Source of the DNA: Opitutus sp.
GTDB lineage: Bacteria > Verrucomicrobiota > Verrucomicrobiia > Opitutales > Opitutaceae
Direction: 5' to 3'
DNA length: 37,416 nt
NCBI GenBank assembly: GCA_009695305.1
Contig: SIBG01000036.1
Coordinates: 1 to 37,416 of the forward strand
The notes beneath the pieces are model-generated. The model did no database searches. It was not told the origin of the DNA and saw nothing but the letters and a program-made list of their open reading frames with translations. Below, piece by piece: positions 16,129 through 24,115 of this stretch (its first letter is position 1; each line of letters begins with the position of its first letter). Both the position numbers and the translations under genes were made by a program.

Positions 16129-17232
16129 TCACCACACGTCGACCGGCCCCTTTGGCACGGGGATCGAGCAGTGGGCGCCGGCCTCCGCGCCGGGCATGAA
16201 CGATGCGATCAGCGGCGCGGGCGCGAACTTTTCCAACAGCTCCCCGCGCTCGTCGCAAAACTGCGCGCGCCAGGCGAAAAACTCCGTCAGCGCGGCCTCG
16301 AAGTCCGCCCGCGAGGTGATGGTGATGATGCGGTGTTTGAACGGCTTCGCCGGACCAAACCGTTTCGCATACCACGGGGCGACCTTGCGGAAAAGTTTGG
16401 CGCCGTGCTCCTCGCCGTAGAATTCGACGTAGCGTTCGAAGTGCCGCCGCAGCACGCGCACGCGCTCGGCGAAATCCGGCTCGGGCAGCAGTTCCCCGGT
16501 GCGCAGGAGATGCTCGGTCCGGCGAAAAATCCACGGATCGTAGAACGCACCGCGGCCAATGCTCACGCCGGCGCAACCCGTCGCGGCGAGCATGTGCTGC
16601 GCCGCGGCGGGCGTGGTGACGTCGCCATTGCCAATCACGGGAATCTTTTTCACCGCGGCGACGACGGAACGGATGCCGGCAAGATTTACGCCCCCGGAAA
16701 ACCCCTGCGCGCGCGTGCGGCCGTGGACGAAGATGGCCGCGACGCCGACGTCCTCCAGCACGCGGGCGAGATCGGGCGCGGTGAGATTGTCGTCGTCCCA
16801 ACCGAGGCGCATCTTGGCGGTGATCGGGATCTTCACCGCCGCGATCATGCCCCGGACGAGGGCGGCGGTCTTATCGAGCTCGGTCATCATGGCGGAGCCG
16901 CCGCCGATCTTGACGACCTTCTTCACCGGGCAGCCCATGTTGATATCAACGCCCTGCGCGCCGAGCGCTTCGCACATGACGGCGGCATCGCGCATCTCCT
17001 CCGGCACGCTGCCAAAGAGCTGAATCGCCATCGGCCGGTCCGCGGGCGACGACGCGACGAGCTTGAGCGCGGTGCGGTTGCGCTCGAGGAGCGAGCGGGC
17101 GTTGACGAGGTCGGTGGTGGCCCAGCCGAGCCCGCCGAGTTCGCGCACGGTGAGCCGCATGGGCAGGTTGGTGTAGCCCGCGAGCGGCGAGAGAAAGAGA
17201 TTCGACGAAAGCTCGTGGGGTCCGAGGCGCAT
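16129..17232 (-). CDS. tRNA-dihydrouridine synthase
   Basis: Encodes 367 residues from the ATG at 17232 (another ATG at 17253 would add seven). It is an FMN-dependent TIM barrel. LSPLAGYTNLPMR (14-26) is the FMN-binding start; DINMGCPVKK (96-105) contains the catalytic Cys101 that protonates the uracil ring; AKMRLGWDD (139-147) contains Lys140; FVHGRTRAQGF (168-178) contains His170; and IGNGDV (200-205) completes the phosphate-binding loop. The C-terminal helical domain is present. It reduces specific uridines in the tRNA D-loop with NADPH. The MGCPV and GNGDV motifs fit the DusB-like bacterial group, but I do not assign a subtype. A long hairpin lies 40 nt upstream of the start. Confidence 0.93.
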   Translation of the reverse strand: MRLGPHELSSNLFLSPLAGYTNLPMRLTVRELGGLGWATTDLVNARSLLERNRTALKLVASSPADRPMAIQLFGSVPEEMRDAAVMCEALGAQGVDINMGCPVKKVVKIGGGSAMMTELDKTAALVRGMIAAVKIPITAKMRLGWDDDNLTAPDLARVLEDVGVAAIFVHGRTRAQGFSGGVNLAGIRSVVAAVKKIPVIGNGDVTTPAAAQHMLAATGCAGVSIGRGAFYDPWIFRRTEHLLRTGELLPEPDFAERVRVLRRHFERYVEFYGEEHGAKLFRKVAPWYAKRFGPAKPFKHRIITITSRADFEAALTEFFAWRAQFCDERGELLEKFAPAPLIASFMPGAEAGAHCSIPVPKGPVDVW

Positions 17233-17271
17233 GGGCCGGACACAAGCGACCATTCCCCGGTGCCGCAACTC

Positions 17272-17306
17272 CCGCGACTTGAAACCTAGTCGGTTACAAG
17301 TCGCGG
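17272..17306 (-). repeat. Long hairpin upstream of the dus gene
   Basis: CCGCGACTTG (17272-17281) pairs perfectly with CAAGTCGCGG (17297-17306). Inside, AACC (17283-17286) pairs with GGTT (17292-17295) across one mismatch, leaving a 5-nt loop. No T-tract follows on either strand, so an ordinary intrinsic terminator is unlikely. It may be another dispersed palindrome or a leader structure. Confidence 0.6.
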
Positions 17307-17351
17307 ACGGAGGGGCGGCGGGCGGGCGGGGGGTCGGTTCGCCCGGCAAAT

Positions 17352-18506
17352 TCAGCCCGCGGCGAGGGCGGACTTCATCCGGCGGAGCGCTTCGGTCAAC
17401 GTGGCGCGCGGGCAGCCGAGGTTGATCCGGACGTAGTGGCCCGGGGGCGCGCCGAACGTCGCGCCGTCACTCAGGCCCACGCCGTGTTTTTCGAAATGCG
17501 CGGTGGGATCGGCGAGGCCGAGGGCGGAGACGTTGAGCCACGCGAGATAGGTCGCTTCCATCGGCGCTTCGAGACGGAGGCCGGGCCGTTCGCGCGCGAT
17601 CCAGTCGACCAGGAGATCGCGGTTGCCACGGAGGTAGGCGAGCAGCGCCTGCCGCCACGGTTCACCGTCGCGATAGGCGGCCTCGCAGGCGACGTAGCCG
17701 AGATTGTTGACCTCGGCGACGATGCCGGCGGTGGCGCGGACGAACCGGGCGCGGAGCGACGGGTCCGGGATGATGGCAAACGAGGTGCCGAGGCCGGGCG
17801 TGTTGTAGGTCTTGCTCGGCGCCATCAGTGTGATCGTGCGGGCGGCGATCGCGGGCGAGAGGAGGGCGGTGGGAATATGCCGGAGCGCGGGATCGAGGAT
17901 GAGGTCGCAATGGATCTCATCGGAGCAAAGCACGAGCTGGTGATGCACGCAAAATTCGGCGAGCCGGCTGAGCTCGTCACGCCGCCAGACACGGGCGAGG
18001 GGATTGTGCGGGTTGCAGAGGTAAAAGAGCTTGGTGCGTGAGGTGACGGCGCGTTCGAGCGCGTCCCAGTTGATGGTCCAGGTGCCGCCGCGAAGTTCGA
18101 AGGGCACGGGCACGGAGGCGCGCGCGGAGTTTCTCGGCGCGGTGAGGAACGGCGGGTAAACGGGCGAGAGCGTGAGCACTTCGTCGCCGGCAGCGGCGAA
18201 GGCCTGCGCGGTGACGTTGAGGCCGACGACGAGGCCGGGCAGCCAGACGATCCAGGAGGATTCGATCTTCCAGCCATAATTGCGCTCCATGGCGGCGACG
18301 ACGGCCGCGACGGTGGACTTCACGGGACGTGCGTAGCCGAAGAGCCCGTGGTCCACTCGTTCATGGAGAGCGGCGAGGATCGCGGGGGCGCACTTGAAAT
18401 CCATGTCGGCGACCCACATCGGCAGAAGGTCGCGGCCGGCGTATTTCTGCCACTTTTGAGAGTCGGTGCCCGCGCGTGGCACCGGAGTATCGAAGTCGAA
18501 GGTCAT
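17352..18506 (-). CDS. PatB/MalY-type PLP-dependent C-S lyase
   Basis: Encodes 384 residues of aminotransferase fold type I. The N-terminal DSQKWQKY and LPMWVADMDFKCAPAI (28-43) are hallmarks of the MalY/PatB cystathionine beta-lyase group. CNPHNPLARVW (164-174) and CSDEIHCDL (194-202, Asp196 to the PLP pyridine nitrogen) follow, and Lys232 in MAPSKTYNTPGL is the Schiff-base lysine. The enzyme cleaves the C-S bond of cystathionine or related cysteine conjugates to a thiol, pyruvate and ammonia in the cytoplasm. E. coli MalY also binds the regulator MalT; nothing here tells whether that applies. It is divergent from the hsp20 gene, and a direct repeat lies in the 234-bp region between them. 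Confidence 0.92.
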   Translation of the reverse strand: MTFDFDTPVPRAGTDSQKWQKYAGRDLLPMWVADMDFKCAPAILAALHERVDHGLFGYARPVKSTVAAVVAAMERNYGWKIESSWIVWLPGLVVGLNVTAQAFAAAGDEVLTLSPVYPPFLTAPRNSARASVPVPFELRGGTWTINWDALERAVTSRTKLFYLCNPHNPLARVWRRDELSRLAEFCVHHQLVLCSDEIHCDLILDPALRHIPTALLSPAIAARTITLMAPSKTYNTPGLGTSFAIIPDPSLRARFVRATAGIVAEVNNLGYVACEAAYRDGEPWRQALLAYLRGNRDLLVDWIARERPGLRLEAPMEATYLAWLNVSALGLADPTAHFEKHGVGLSDGATFGAPPGHYVRINLGCPRATLTEALRRMKSALAAG

Positions 18507-18545
18507 GCGAAAAGGTCGGGGACGAAACCACGGTTTCCGCAGAGG

Positions 18546-18599
18546 CGCGACGAAAATTCACGGGTGCGACGGCACACTCGCGACGATTTTTCACGGTGC
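18546..18599. promoter_or_regulatory. Direct repeat between patB and hsp20, 33-nt period
   Basis: CGCGACGAAAATTCACGGGTGC (copy 1, 18546-18567) recurs as copy 2 at 18579-18599, sharing CGCGACGA, TTCACGG and TGC with a two-base change and one deleted G. The copies start 33 nt apart, close to three helical turns, so a protein could bind both on one DNA face. The region is the only space between the divergent patB and hsp20 genes. No CIRCE element or convincing heat-shock sigma promoter was found. Confidence 0.4.
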
Positions 18600-18740
18600 A
18601 ATCGAGGGCGGCAAGACCAAGTGGCGGCGGCGGCGGGACTTGCCGCGTCGCCCGTGGCCGGCACCGCCCATGCAAAGGAGGCCGCTCGCCGGTCAACCAA
18701 TCCGATCAACCAAATCAAACTCCCAACGGAGAACATCACC

Positions 18741-19202
18741 ATGAGACTCGTTCGTTATTCTTATCCAGCCGATCGCCGCCTGAGTCCTTTTGCAGGCCGC
18801 TTTTCACCTTCGCCGTGGTCCGGTCTCGAGACCGAGATCGACCGCCTGTTTACCGCTTCGCTCGGTGATTTCGCCGGTCTCGCCGCGCCAACCGCGCGGG
18901 TGCCGGTCGATCTCTACGAGGACAAAACCAACACCTACGTGCGAGCCGAACTCCCGGGAGTAAGCCGCGACGACATCGCCATCGAGGTCGTGAACGGCTT
19001 CCTCTCGATCGCGGCGACCCGCAAGACGCTCGCCGCAGAGGGTCAGGCCGAGCAGTCCTTCGCGTTCAATCGTTCGCTGCGTCTCAATGACGAAGTGCAG
19101 ACCGACAAGATCGCGGCGGCCTACGAAAACGGGGTGCTCACGGTCACGTTGCCGAAACGCGAGGTGGCCGCGCCGAAGAAAATCACCGTCGCGGTGCAGT
19201 GA
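18741..19202 (+). CDS. Hsp20 small heat-shock protein (first of two)
   Basis: Encodes 153 residues from the ATG at 18741, with GGAG 9 nt upstream. The N-terminal arm carries SPWSGLETEIDRLF, the usual helix before the domain. The alpha-crystallin domain runs from about residue 52 (VPVDLYEDKTNTYVRAELPG, then VVNGFLSIAATR) to YENGVLTVTLPKRE near 140. The tail KKITVAVQ supplies the short hydrophobic motif (ITV) that links oligomers. Small heat-shock proteins hold unfolding proteins in an ATP-independent way in the cytoplasm. A second, diverged Hsp20 gene follows after 58 nt, and both probably share a transcript that ends at the terminator near 19721. Confidence 0.95.
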   Translation: MRLVRYSYPADRRLSPFAGRFSPSPWSGLETEIDRLFTASLGDFAGLAAPTARVPVDLYEDKTNTYVRAELPGVSRDDIAIEVVNGFLSIAATRKTLAAEGQAEQSFAFNRSLRLNDEVQTDKIAAAYENGVLTVTLPKREVAAPKKITVAVQ

Positions 19203-19260
19203 GCTGCGGCGCGTTCTCATCCGTTCCCTATTCAACCAAACAGCATTAATCCTTCCTCCC

Positions 19261-19665
19261 ATGTCTCTGATTCAAAATCTCATTCCCTCCTTCGCGCGCT
19301 CGGCTGAGTCGTGCGCTTGTGCTCCGGCCGCGGAACTCGGCACGACCGTGAAGCCGACTTATGAAATCAAGGAGGCGGCCGACGCGTATGCGGTCACCGT
19401 CTTCCTTCCCGGTGTGACCAAGGACGGCCTTGAAATCACCGCGGACGAAAATGAAGTCCGTGTTGTGGGCCGCCGCGGGTGGCAGCGTCCGGAAGCGTGG
19501 ACGCCCGTGTATCGCGAGAGCGTGGACGCGGCCTACGAGCTCATCCTCACTCACGACAACGCCATCGACGCCGACAAGATCGCGGCGGAGCTGCGCGATG
19601 GCGTGCTGCGCGTGACGTTGCCGAAGCACGAGGCCGCGAAGCCGCGCAAGGTCGCGGTGAACTGA
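19261..19665 (+). CDS. Hsp20 small heat-shock protein (second of two)
   Basis: Encodes 134 residues from the ATG at 19261. It has a short N-terminal arm with a Cys-x-Cys pair (SCACAP) that its neighbour lacks. The alpha-crystallin domain starts near residue 36 (TYEIKEAADAYAVTVFLPG), continues ENEVRVVGRRGWQRP, and ends with DGVLRVTLPKHE. The tail KPRKVAVN is shorter and keeps only a weak V-A-V motif. It is a paralogue of the previous gene but strongly diverged, with a WQRPEAW insertion in the middle loop. Two-gene Hsp20 operons often make proteins that co-assemble; that is inference here. No clear Shine-Dalgarno sequence is present. Confidence 0.93.
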   Translation: MSLIQNLIPSFARSAESCACAPAAELGTTVKPTYEIKEAADAYAVTVFLPGVTKDGLEITADENEVRVVGRRGWQRPEAWTPVYRESVDAAYELILTHDNAIDADKIAAELRDGVLRVTLPKHEAAKPRKVAVN

Positions 19666-19676
19666 GCGAACCAATC

Positions 19677-19690
19677 GCCTGCAAGCAGGC
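19677..19690. repeat. Palindrome GCCTGCAAGCAGGC, single repeat arm
   Basis: GCCTGC-AA-GCAGGC is a perfect palindrome just after the second hsp20 stop, followed by TCCTGC. It looks like one arm of a dispersed GCCTGCAAGCAGGC-type intergenic repeat. A second small hairpin (GACGG 19698-19702 / CCGTC 19709-19713) follows. Confidence 0.6.
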
Positions 19691-19720
19691 TCCTGCCGAC
19701 GGGGGATACCGTCGTCGCAC

Positions 19721-19753
19721 CGCCGGGTGCCGCGTTTGCGGCCCCGGCGTTTT
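19721..19753 (+). terminator. Rho-independent terminator after the hsp20 pair
   Basis: CGCCGGG (19721-19727) pairs with CCCGGCG (19743-19749), and GCCGC (19729-19733) with GCGGC (19738-19742), giving 12 pairs with one bulged T and a GTTT loop. TTTT follows at 19750-19753. It lies between the convergent hsp20 and TonB-receptor genes. Confidence 0.8.
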
Positions 19754-19766
19754 CGCGCGTGCGAGA

Positions 19767-22394
19767 TCAGAGATCGGTCGAGACGGACAGACGGAAGGCG
19801 CGGGGGTCGCCCCACGAGGCGGAGCCGATCGCGGCGGAGCGGTAGTAGTCTTTGTCCAAAAGATTATCGACGTTGAGTTGGAAGGTCGTGTTGCGGTTGA
19901 GAACCTTCCGATTGTAGCTGAGGTAGGCGTTGTAGAGGGTGTAAGGCTCCGAATAGACGCTGACGGCACCCGGGGAAACGAGGCCGGAGAAATTTACGGT
20001 GCCGCGATAGGTCCGCAGGCGCCAGTTGGAGCCGCCGCCGATCGCCAAGCCGCGGAGAGTGCCTTCGGAGAATTGGTAGCGGGTGAAGATATTGCCCCGG
20101 GCTTTGGTGTAGCCAGCGTTGGGCACGCCTTCGGGAATGGTGGCGATGAAATCGTCGAGCAGGGGAGTCGGCTTGTTCAGGGCCTTCGCTTGATCGCGGA
20201 AGGTCTTTAGAATGGGCACACGGTCCATGTTGACGACGTCGTTGTCCGCGTAGGTCGCGCTGAGGCGCCAGTTGCGGGAGAGGTTGGCGATGACTTGGAC
20301 CTCATTGCCCTTGGTCCGGGTGGTTTGGTAGTCAGCGGTGCCGGCGGTGTCGAAGGTCGTGGGGAAAATCGCGCTGAGTTCGTCGCGGACCAACTGGGTG
20401 ATGCCGGGGGTGAAGCGGGCGTTGGGCGTGAAATTATTGTAGCGGACAATGTTCATCTCGAGCTTGCCCTTGAGGAGGGTTATTTTCGCGGACAAGTCCG
20501 TGCCTTCGCCGACGGGTATGCCCTGAAGCTCACCGGAATTGAACGTCGCGCCGCCTTGGCCCGTGGAGATGCGGAACGATTGCGCGTAGTTGTAGCCGAG
20601 GGCGAAGGTATCGTTGAGGCGGAGCACGCCGCCGTAGTTCGCACCGTCGACTTTGTAGCGGACGAATTGGAGCGCGTTGGTGTTAAACGCGTCGAGGTAG
20701 TCGACCGACCATTCTTTCTCGGCGCGCACCATGCCGCGCGTGGTCTTCATGTTGAATTTGTCCTGGCGGTAACCGATCATCGTGTAGAGGTGATCCTTGA
20801 AGTAGGTGCCCGAGGCACCGAAGCCCCACGACGGAGTGTAGAAACGCCGGTCGATGAACTGGCCGTTAGCGGCGATGGTGGCCAAATTTGGATAGTAAGC
20901 GGACACGCCGGGCACGGGATCGAGGTTGGCGGTGCGGGCGGAGCCGACACCGTCGCGCAGGTAGTAACGGCGCGTGAACCGGTTATTGGCGAAGACGGTG
21001 CGGTTGGCGAGGAACGCAGCTTGCGTGAGCGCGGGATTGATGGTGCCGATCCAGTTGGGGTTGGCCGGGTCGAGATACTCGGCGTATTTCGGTTTCTTTT
21101 GGCCGGGGTTATCCTGGTGCTGCTGCACATTGGCGATGAACTGTTGTTTCATCCATTTGAGGTCGAGGTCGTAGACGGCGGAGAAGCGGATATCGCGGAC
21201 GATATTGCCGTCGATCGAGTGGGTGCGGAAATACTCCGTGTAGAGTTCGTTAAAATAGGGGTTGGGCTGGCCGTTCGGGAGGAGCGGGCTGCGATCACGG
21301 GTGATGCTGCGCGAGGAGGCGCCCCAGCTGTCGAGTTTCTGTTGGTAGAAATTACCGGTGAGTTGGAGGTGAAGATTCTTTCCGATGTCATGGTTGGCCT
21401 CGAGTGTCACAGACGTCGTGGCGTTGTTGTAGGTGGCGTTGGGGCCGTTGGTCTGGGTGCGTCTGGGGATGAGGTTGGAATCGATGATGGCGGCCGTGGG
21501 GCCGGTGCTGGTGACGCGACCTTGAGCGCGGTAGCCGGTGCCTGCGCCGGGCTGGTAGATGTAGCCGACGGCGCCAAGGGTGGCGGTGGCGGTGCGGGAA
21601 AACGCGTCGACGAGTAAACCCTGCGAGGGGACGGCGGCGGTCCGATCATGCTCGGCCATCAGGGTGACCGTGGTTTTTTGCGTGGGCCGGTAGGTGATCG
21701 CACCGTAGACACCGCGGAAATCGCGGCGCACGTTGTCGATCCAGGATTCATTGTGGCTGTTCACCACCGAGAGACGGGCGGCGAGGTGATTTTTCACGAT
21801 GCGGCGGTTGAGGTCGAGTTCGGCCCGGACGAAACTGTTGCTGCCGACCGTGACTTTGGCGCGGGTGAGGTCGCGGCTGAGGAGACCGCGCTTGGTGATC
21901 TGGTTGTTGGCGCCACCGATGTCCGCCTCGCCGTAGAGAAAGGCATTGGGGCCGCGCAGCTCTTCGATCTTCTCTGTGGAGTAGGCGTCCATCGGCGAAT
22001 ACCAGATCCAGCCGTTGCGCATAGCGTAGGCACTGGGGACGCCGCGGAGGATGACGCGGCTTTGCACGAGGGCGTTGGGGTCGGGGTTGGACTCGCCGGA
22101 AACAAACCACGTGGCCATTTCTTCCATCGTGGTGAGGCCGAGGTCCTCAATGAACTGCGTGTTCATGATCGAGATGGAGTTGGCCATGTTCTTCAGCGGC
22201 TGGGCGGTGCGCATGCCGGAGGTGGTCTGCATCGATTCGTAGCCGACATCTTTGTCCTCGGAGACACTGAAGACGGAGAGGATGACTGCGCTTTCAGTCT
22301 TGGTGGATTCGGCGGACGGCGCGCTGGTGGGAGCGGTTTGGGCGGCCAGCGGCAAGGCCAAGGCCGCGCTTAACAGTAGTGCAGTAGCTTTCAT
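19767..22394 (-). CDS. TonB-dependent outer-membrane receptor
   Basis: Encodes 875 residues. A signal peptide (ALLLSAALALPLAAQ) ends near residue 19. It is followed by VILSVFSVSEDKDVGYESMQ (37-56), a TonB-box-like region of the type common in Verrucomicrobial receptors. The plug domain follows (QPLKNMANSISIMNTQFIED from 65, ending near IEELRGPNAFLYGEADIGGA). The rest is a 22-strand barrel rich in aromatic girdle residues, with the late strands reading TTFQLNVDNLLDKDYYRS and RAFRLSVSTDL. The last residue is Leu rather than the more common Phe. It should import a ligand too large for porins using TonB energy; the ligand cannot be deduced. Neighbours give no substrate clue, and no anti-sigma domain or sigma/FecR pair is present. 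Confidence 0.93.
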   Translation of the reverse strand: MKATALLLSAALALPLAAQTAPTSAPSAESTKTESAVILSVFSVSEDKDVGYESMQTTSGMRTAQPLKNMANSISIMNTQFIEDLGLTTMEEMATWFVSGESNPDPNALVQSRVILRGVPSAYAMRNGWIWYSPMDAYSTEKIEELRGPNAFLYGEADIGGANNQITKRGLLSRDLTRAKVTVGSNSFVRAELDLNRRIVKNHLAARLSVVNSHNESWIDNVRRDFRGVYGAITYRPTQKTTVTLMAEHDRTAAVPSQGLLVDAFSRTATATLGAVGYIYQPGAGTGYRAQGRVTSTGPTAAIIDSNLIPRRTQTNGPNATYNNATTSVTLEANHDIGKNLHLQLTGNFYQQKLDSWGASSRSITRDRSPLLPNGQPNPYFNELYTEYFRTHSIDGNIVRDIRFSAVYDLDLKWMKQQFIANVQQHQDNPGQKKPKYAEYLDPANPNWIGTINPALTQAAFLANRTVFANNRFTRRYYLRDGVGSARTANLDPVPGVSAYYPNLATIAANGQFIDRRFYTPSWGFGASGTYFKDHLYTMIGYRQDKFNMKTTRGMVRAEKEWSVDYLDAFNTNALQFVRYKVDGANYGGVLRLNDTFALGYNYAQSFRISTGQGGATFNSGELQGIPVGEGTDLSAKITLLKGKLEMNIVRYNNFTPNARFTPGITQLVRDELSAIFPTTFDTAGTADYQTTRTKGNEVQVIANLSRNWRLSATYADNDVVNMDRVPILKTFRDQAKALNKPTPLLDDFIATIPEGVPNAGYTKARGNIFTRYQFSEGTLRGLAIGGGSNWRLRTYRGTVNFSGLVSPGAVSVYSEPYTLYNAYLSYNRKVLNRNTTFQLNVDNLLDKDYYRSAAIGSASWGDPRAFRLSVSTDL

Positions 22395-22554
22395 GGGGAG
22401 TGGGGGGGTGAGGGAGTGGGGTGAAAGTGGCGCTTGGGCGGCGCGCCGTCGAGTCGCATCTGACTTTAAGGCGGGCGCGAAATAGTTGCCGCGGCCGCCT
22501 GCGCGCGGGTCTTCCCTTTTTCACCGAATTGAGCAACGTGCCTGCGACGCCGCC

Positions 22555-22992
22555 ATGACTCCTGCGCACAATTCCTCCGCCCCCGGCCCGGTGCTGCTCT
22601 TCGATGGGGAGTGCGGATTGTGCCACCGCGTCGTGCGGTGGCTCCTGCGGCTGGATCGGCGCGGCGTGCTGCGATTCGCGCCGTTGCAGGGGCCGGCGGC
22701 GCAGGAGTTTTTGCGCACGCAGGGATTGCCGACCGACGACTTCGACTCGCTGGTGTGGGTGCCCGACTGGTCGCGGCGCGAAGGAAAAAATTTCGCGCTG
22801 CGCACAGATGGGGTGATCGCCGCGTTGCGCGCGGTGGGGGCGACCCGGCGCGCAGCCGGGCTCGCGCTCTGGCCGCACGCGTGGCGTGATGCGGGCTACC
22901 GGCTGGTCGCGCGCTGGCGTAATCGCGCGTTCGGGCCGTGGAACGCGGGCCCATTGCCGCGGCCCGAGTGGGCGGCCCGGTTCCTGGAGTAA
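22555..22992 (+). CDS. DCC family (DUF393) thiol-disulfide oxidoreductase-like protein
   Basis: Encodes 145 residues from the ATG at 22555. VLLFDGECGLCHRVVRWLLR (13-32) is the defining motif: an Asp followed by CxxC, as in thioredoxin-like DCC proteins. RFAPLQGPAAQEFL is the usual second conserved region, and DGVIAALRAVG a third. The family is predicted to have a thioredoxin-like fold with redox activity, but no physiological partner is established. No signal peptide is seen, so it is probably cytoplasmic. The gene is divergent from the TonB receptor (160 nt) and convergent with the TerC-family gene (19 nt). Confidence 0.9.
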   Translation: MTPAHNSSAPGPVLLFDGECGLCHRVVRWLLRLDRRGVLRFAPLQGPAAQEFLRTQGLPTDDFDSLVWVPDWSRREGKNFALRTDGVIAALRAVGATRRAAGLALWPHAWRDAGYRLVARWRNRAFGPWNAGPLPRPEWAARFLE

Positions 22993-23011
22993 ATCTGCCG
23001 GGCAGCCGTGA

Positions 23012-23962
23012 TTACTTTTTTTCGCGCAGCGGCGGAATCAGCGCGGACATCAGCACCGCAGTGGTGAGCACGCCACCGATGACGCCGAGGGACGTGGTCG
23101 TCGAAATTTCGACCCACGGCTCCAGGAGCATTTTCGCACCGATGAAACAGAGGATGACCGCCAGGCCGATTTTCAGGAAACGGAAGAGCTGCATGATGCC
23201 GCTCAGGGCGAAGTAGAGCGACCGCAGGCCGAGGATGGCGAAGATGTTTGAGGTGAGCGCGACGAAGCTGTCTTTCGTGATCGCGAGCACGGCGGGCAGG
23301 GAATCGAGCGCAAACACGACGTCGGTCGTCTCGATGACGAGCAACACGATGAACATCGGCGTGGCCATCCGGCGGCCGTCGTGATGCGTGAAGAAATTGC
23401 CCTGGTCGTTCTTCGGGGCGACGGGGAAGAAACGCCGGAAGAGGCGGACCGCGGCATTGTGCTCGGGGTCGACCTCGGCGTCTTCGCTGGGCAGCGCCAT
23501 TTTCACGCCGGTGTAGACGAGGAAGGCCCCGAAAATATACAGCACCCAGTGGAAGCGCGCGATGACGCTCACCCCGACGAGGATGAAGACCGCGCGCATC
23601 ACGACCGCGCCGATGATGCCCCAGAAGAGCACGCGGTGTTGGTAGCGTGGTTCGACCTTGAAGTAGGCGAAAACGAGGATGAAGACGAAGACGTTGTCCA
23701 CGCTCAGGCAGAGCTCGATCAGGTAGCTGGCGAGGAACTGCTGACCGAGTTCGGGCCCGCGCCACCACCAGACCATGCCGCCGAACGTGAGGGCGAGGGT
23801 GCCCCAGACCGCACACCAGCCGAGCGCTTCCTTCATGGAGACGACGTGGGAGTCGCGCTGAAACACGCCGAGGTCGAGCGCGAGCATCGCGGTGATGAAG
23901 AGGAAAAACGCGCCCCACGCCCAGGGGGGCATGGTGTCGATCACGGCGAGAAGAGGTGGCAT
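23012..23962 (-). CDS. TerC family membrane protein (Alx-like)
   Basis: Encodes 316 residues from the ATG at 23962; upstream frame is open but not family-like. About nine membrane segments are visible. The acidic signatures of the family are present: ELCLSVDNVFVF (83-94) and ETTDVVFALDSLPAV (211-225), whose Glu/Asp residues probably bind a metal ion. RYQHRVLFWGIIGAVVMR and LYIFGAFLVYTGVKM are typical of the Alx/YgjT branch. Members of this branch export Mn2+ in other bacteria, and a link to alkaline or tellurite stress is historic. I looked for a yybP-ykoY Mn riboswitch upstream and did not see one. The gene is divergent from the MscS gene. Confidence 0.92.
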   Translation of the reverse strand: MPPLLAVIDTMPPWAWGAFFLFITAMLALDLGVFQRDSHVVSMKEALGWCAVWGTLALTFGGMVWWWRGPELGQQFLASYLIELCLSVDNVFVFILVFAYFKVEPRYQHRVLFWGIIGAVVMRAVFILVGVSVIARFHWVLYIFGAFLVYTGVKMALPSEDAEVDPEHNAAVRLFRRFFPVAPKNDQGNFFTHHDGRRMATPMFIVLLVIETTDVVFALDSLPAVLAITKDSFVALTSNIFAILGLRSLYFALSGIMQLFRFLKIGLAVILCFIGAKMLLEPWVEISTTTSLGVIGGVLTTAVLMSALIPPLREKK

Positions 23963-24115
23963 CGGGGCGGGAGTCTGGTGAGCCGCGCGGGCGGCGGGCA
24001 AGCTGGGAGTGGCGGCGTGGAATTTTCGCGTCAATCTCCAGCCGGGCGCGCCGGTCCCCGCCGCGGCAAACCGCTTTGACAACCGGGAGCCGGCCGGTTG
24101 ATTCGTCGGCCGGCC

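Noticed and set aside
18639..18672. A sigma-32-like promoter before hsp20 (CTTGCC ... CCCATG)
   Set aside because: The spacing is about 22 nt, too long for the consensus; no better match nearby.
18674..18681. A strong Shine-Dalgarno-like AAAGGAGG upstream of hsp20
   Set aside because: No start codon follows at a usable distance; the hsp20 ATG is about 60 nt further on and has its own GGAG.
23963..24115. A yybP-ykoY (Mn) riboswitch before the TerC/Alx-like gene
   Set aside because: The conserved riboswitch core sequences were not found on the minus strand, and the divergent region is short.
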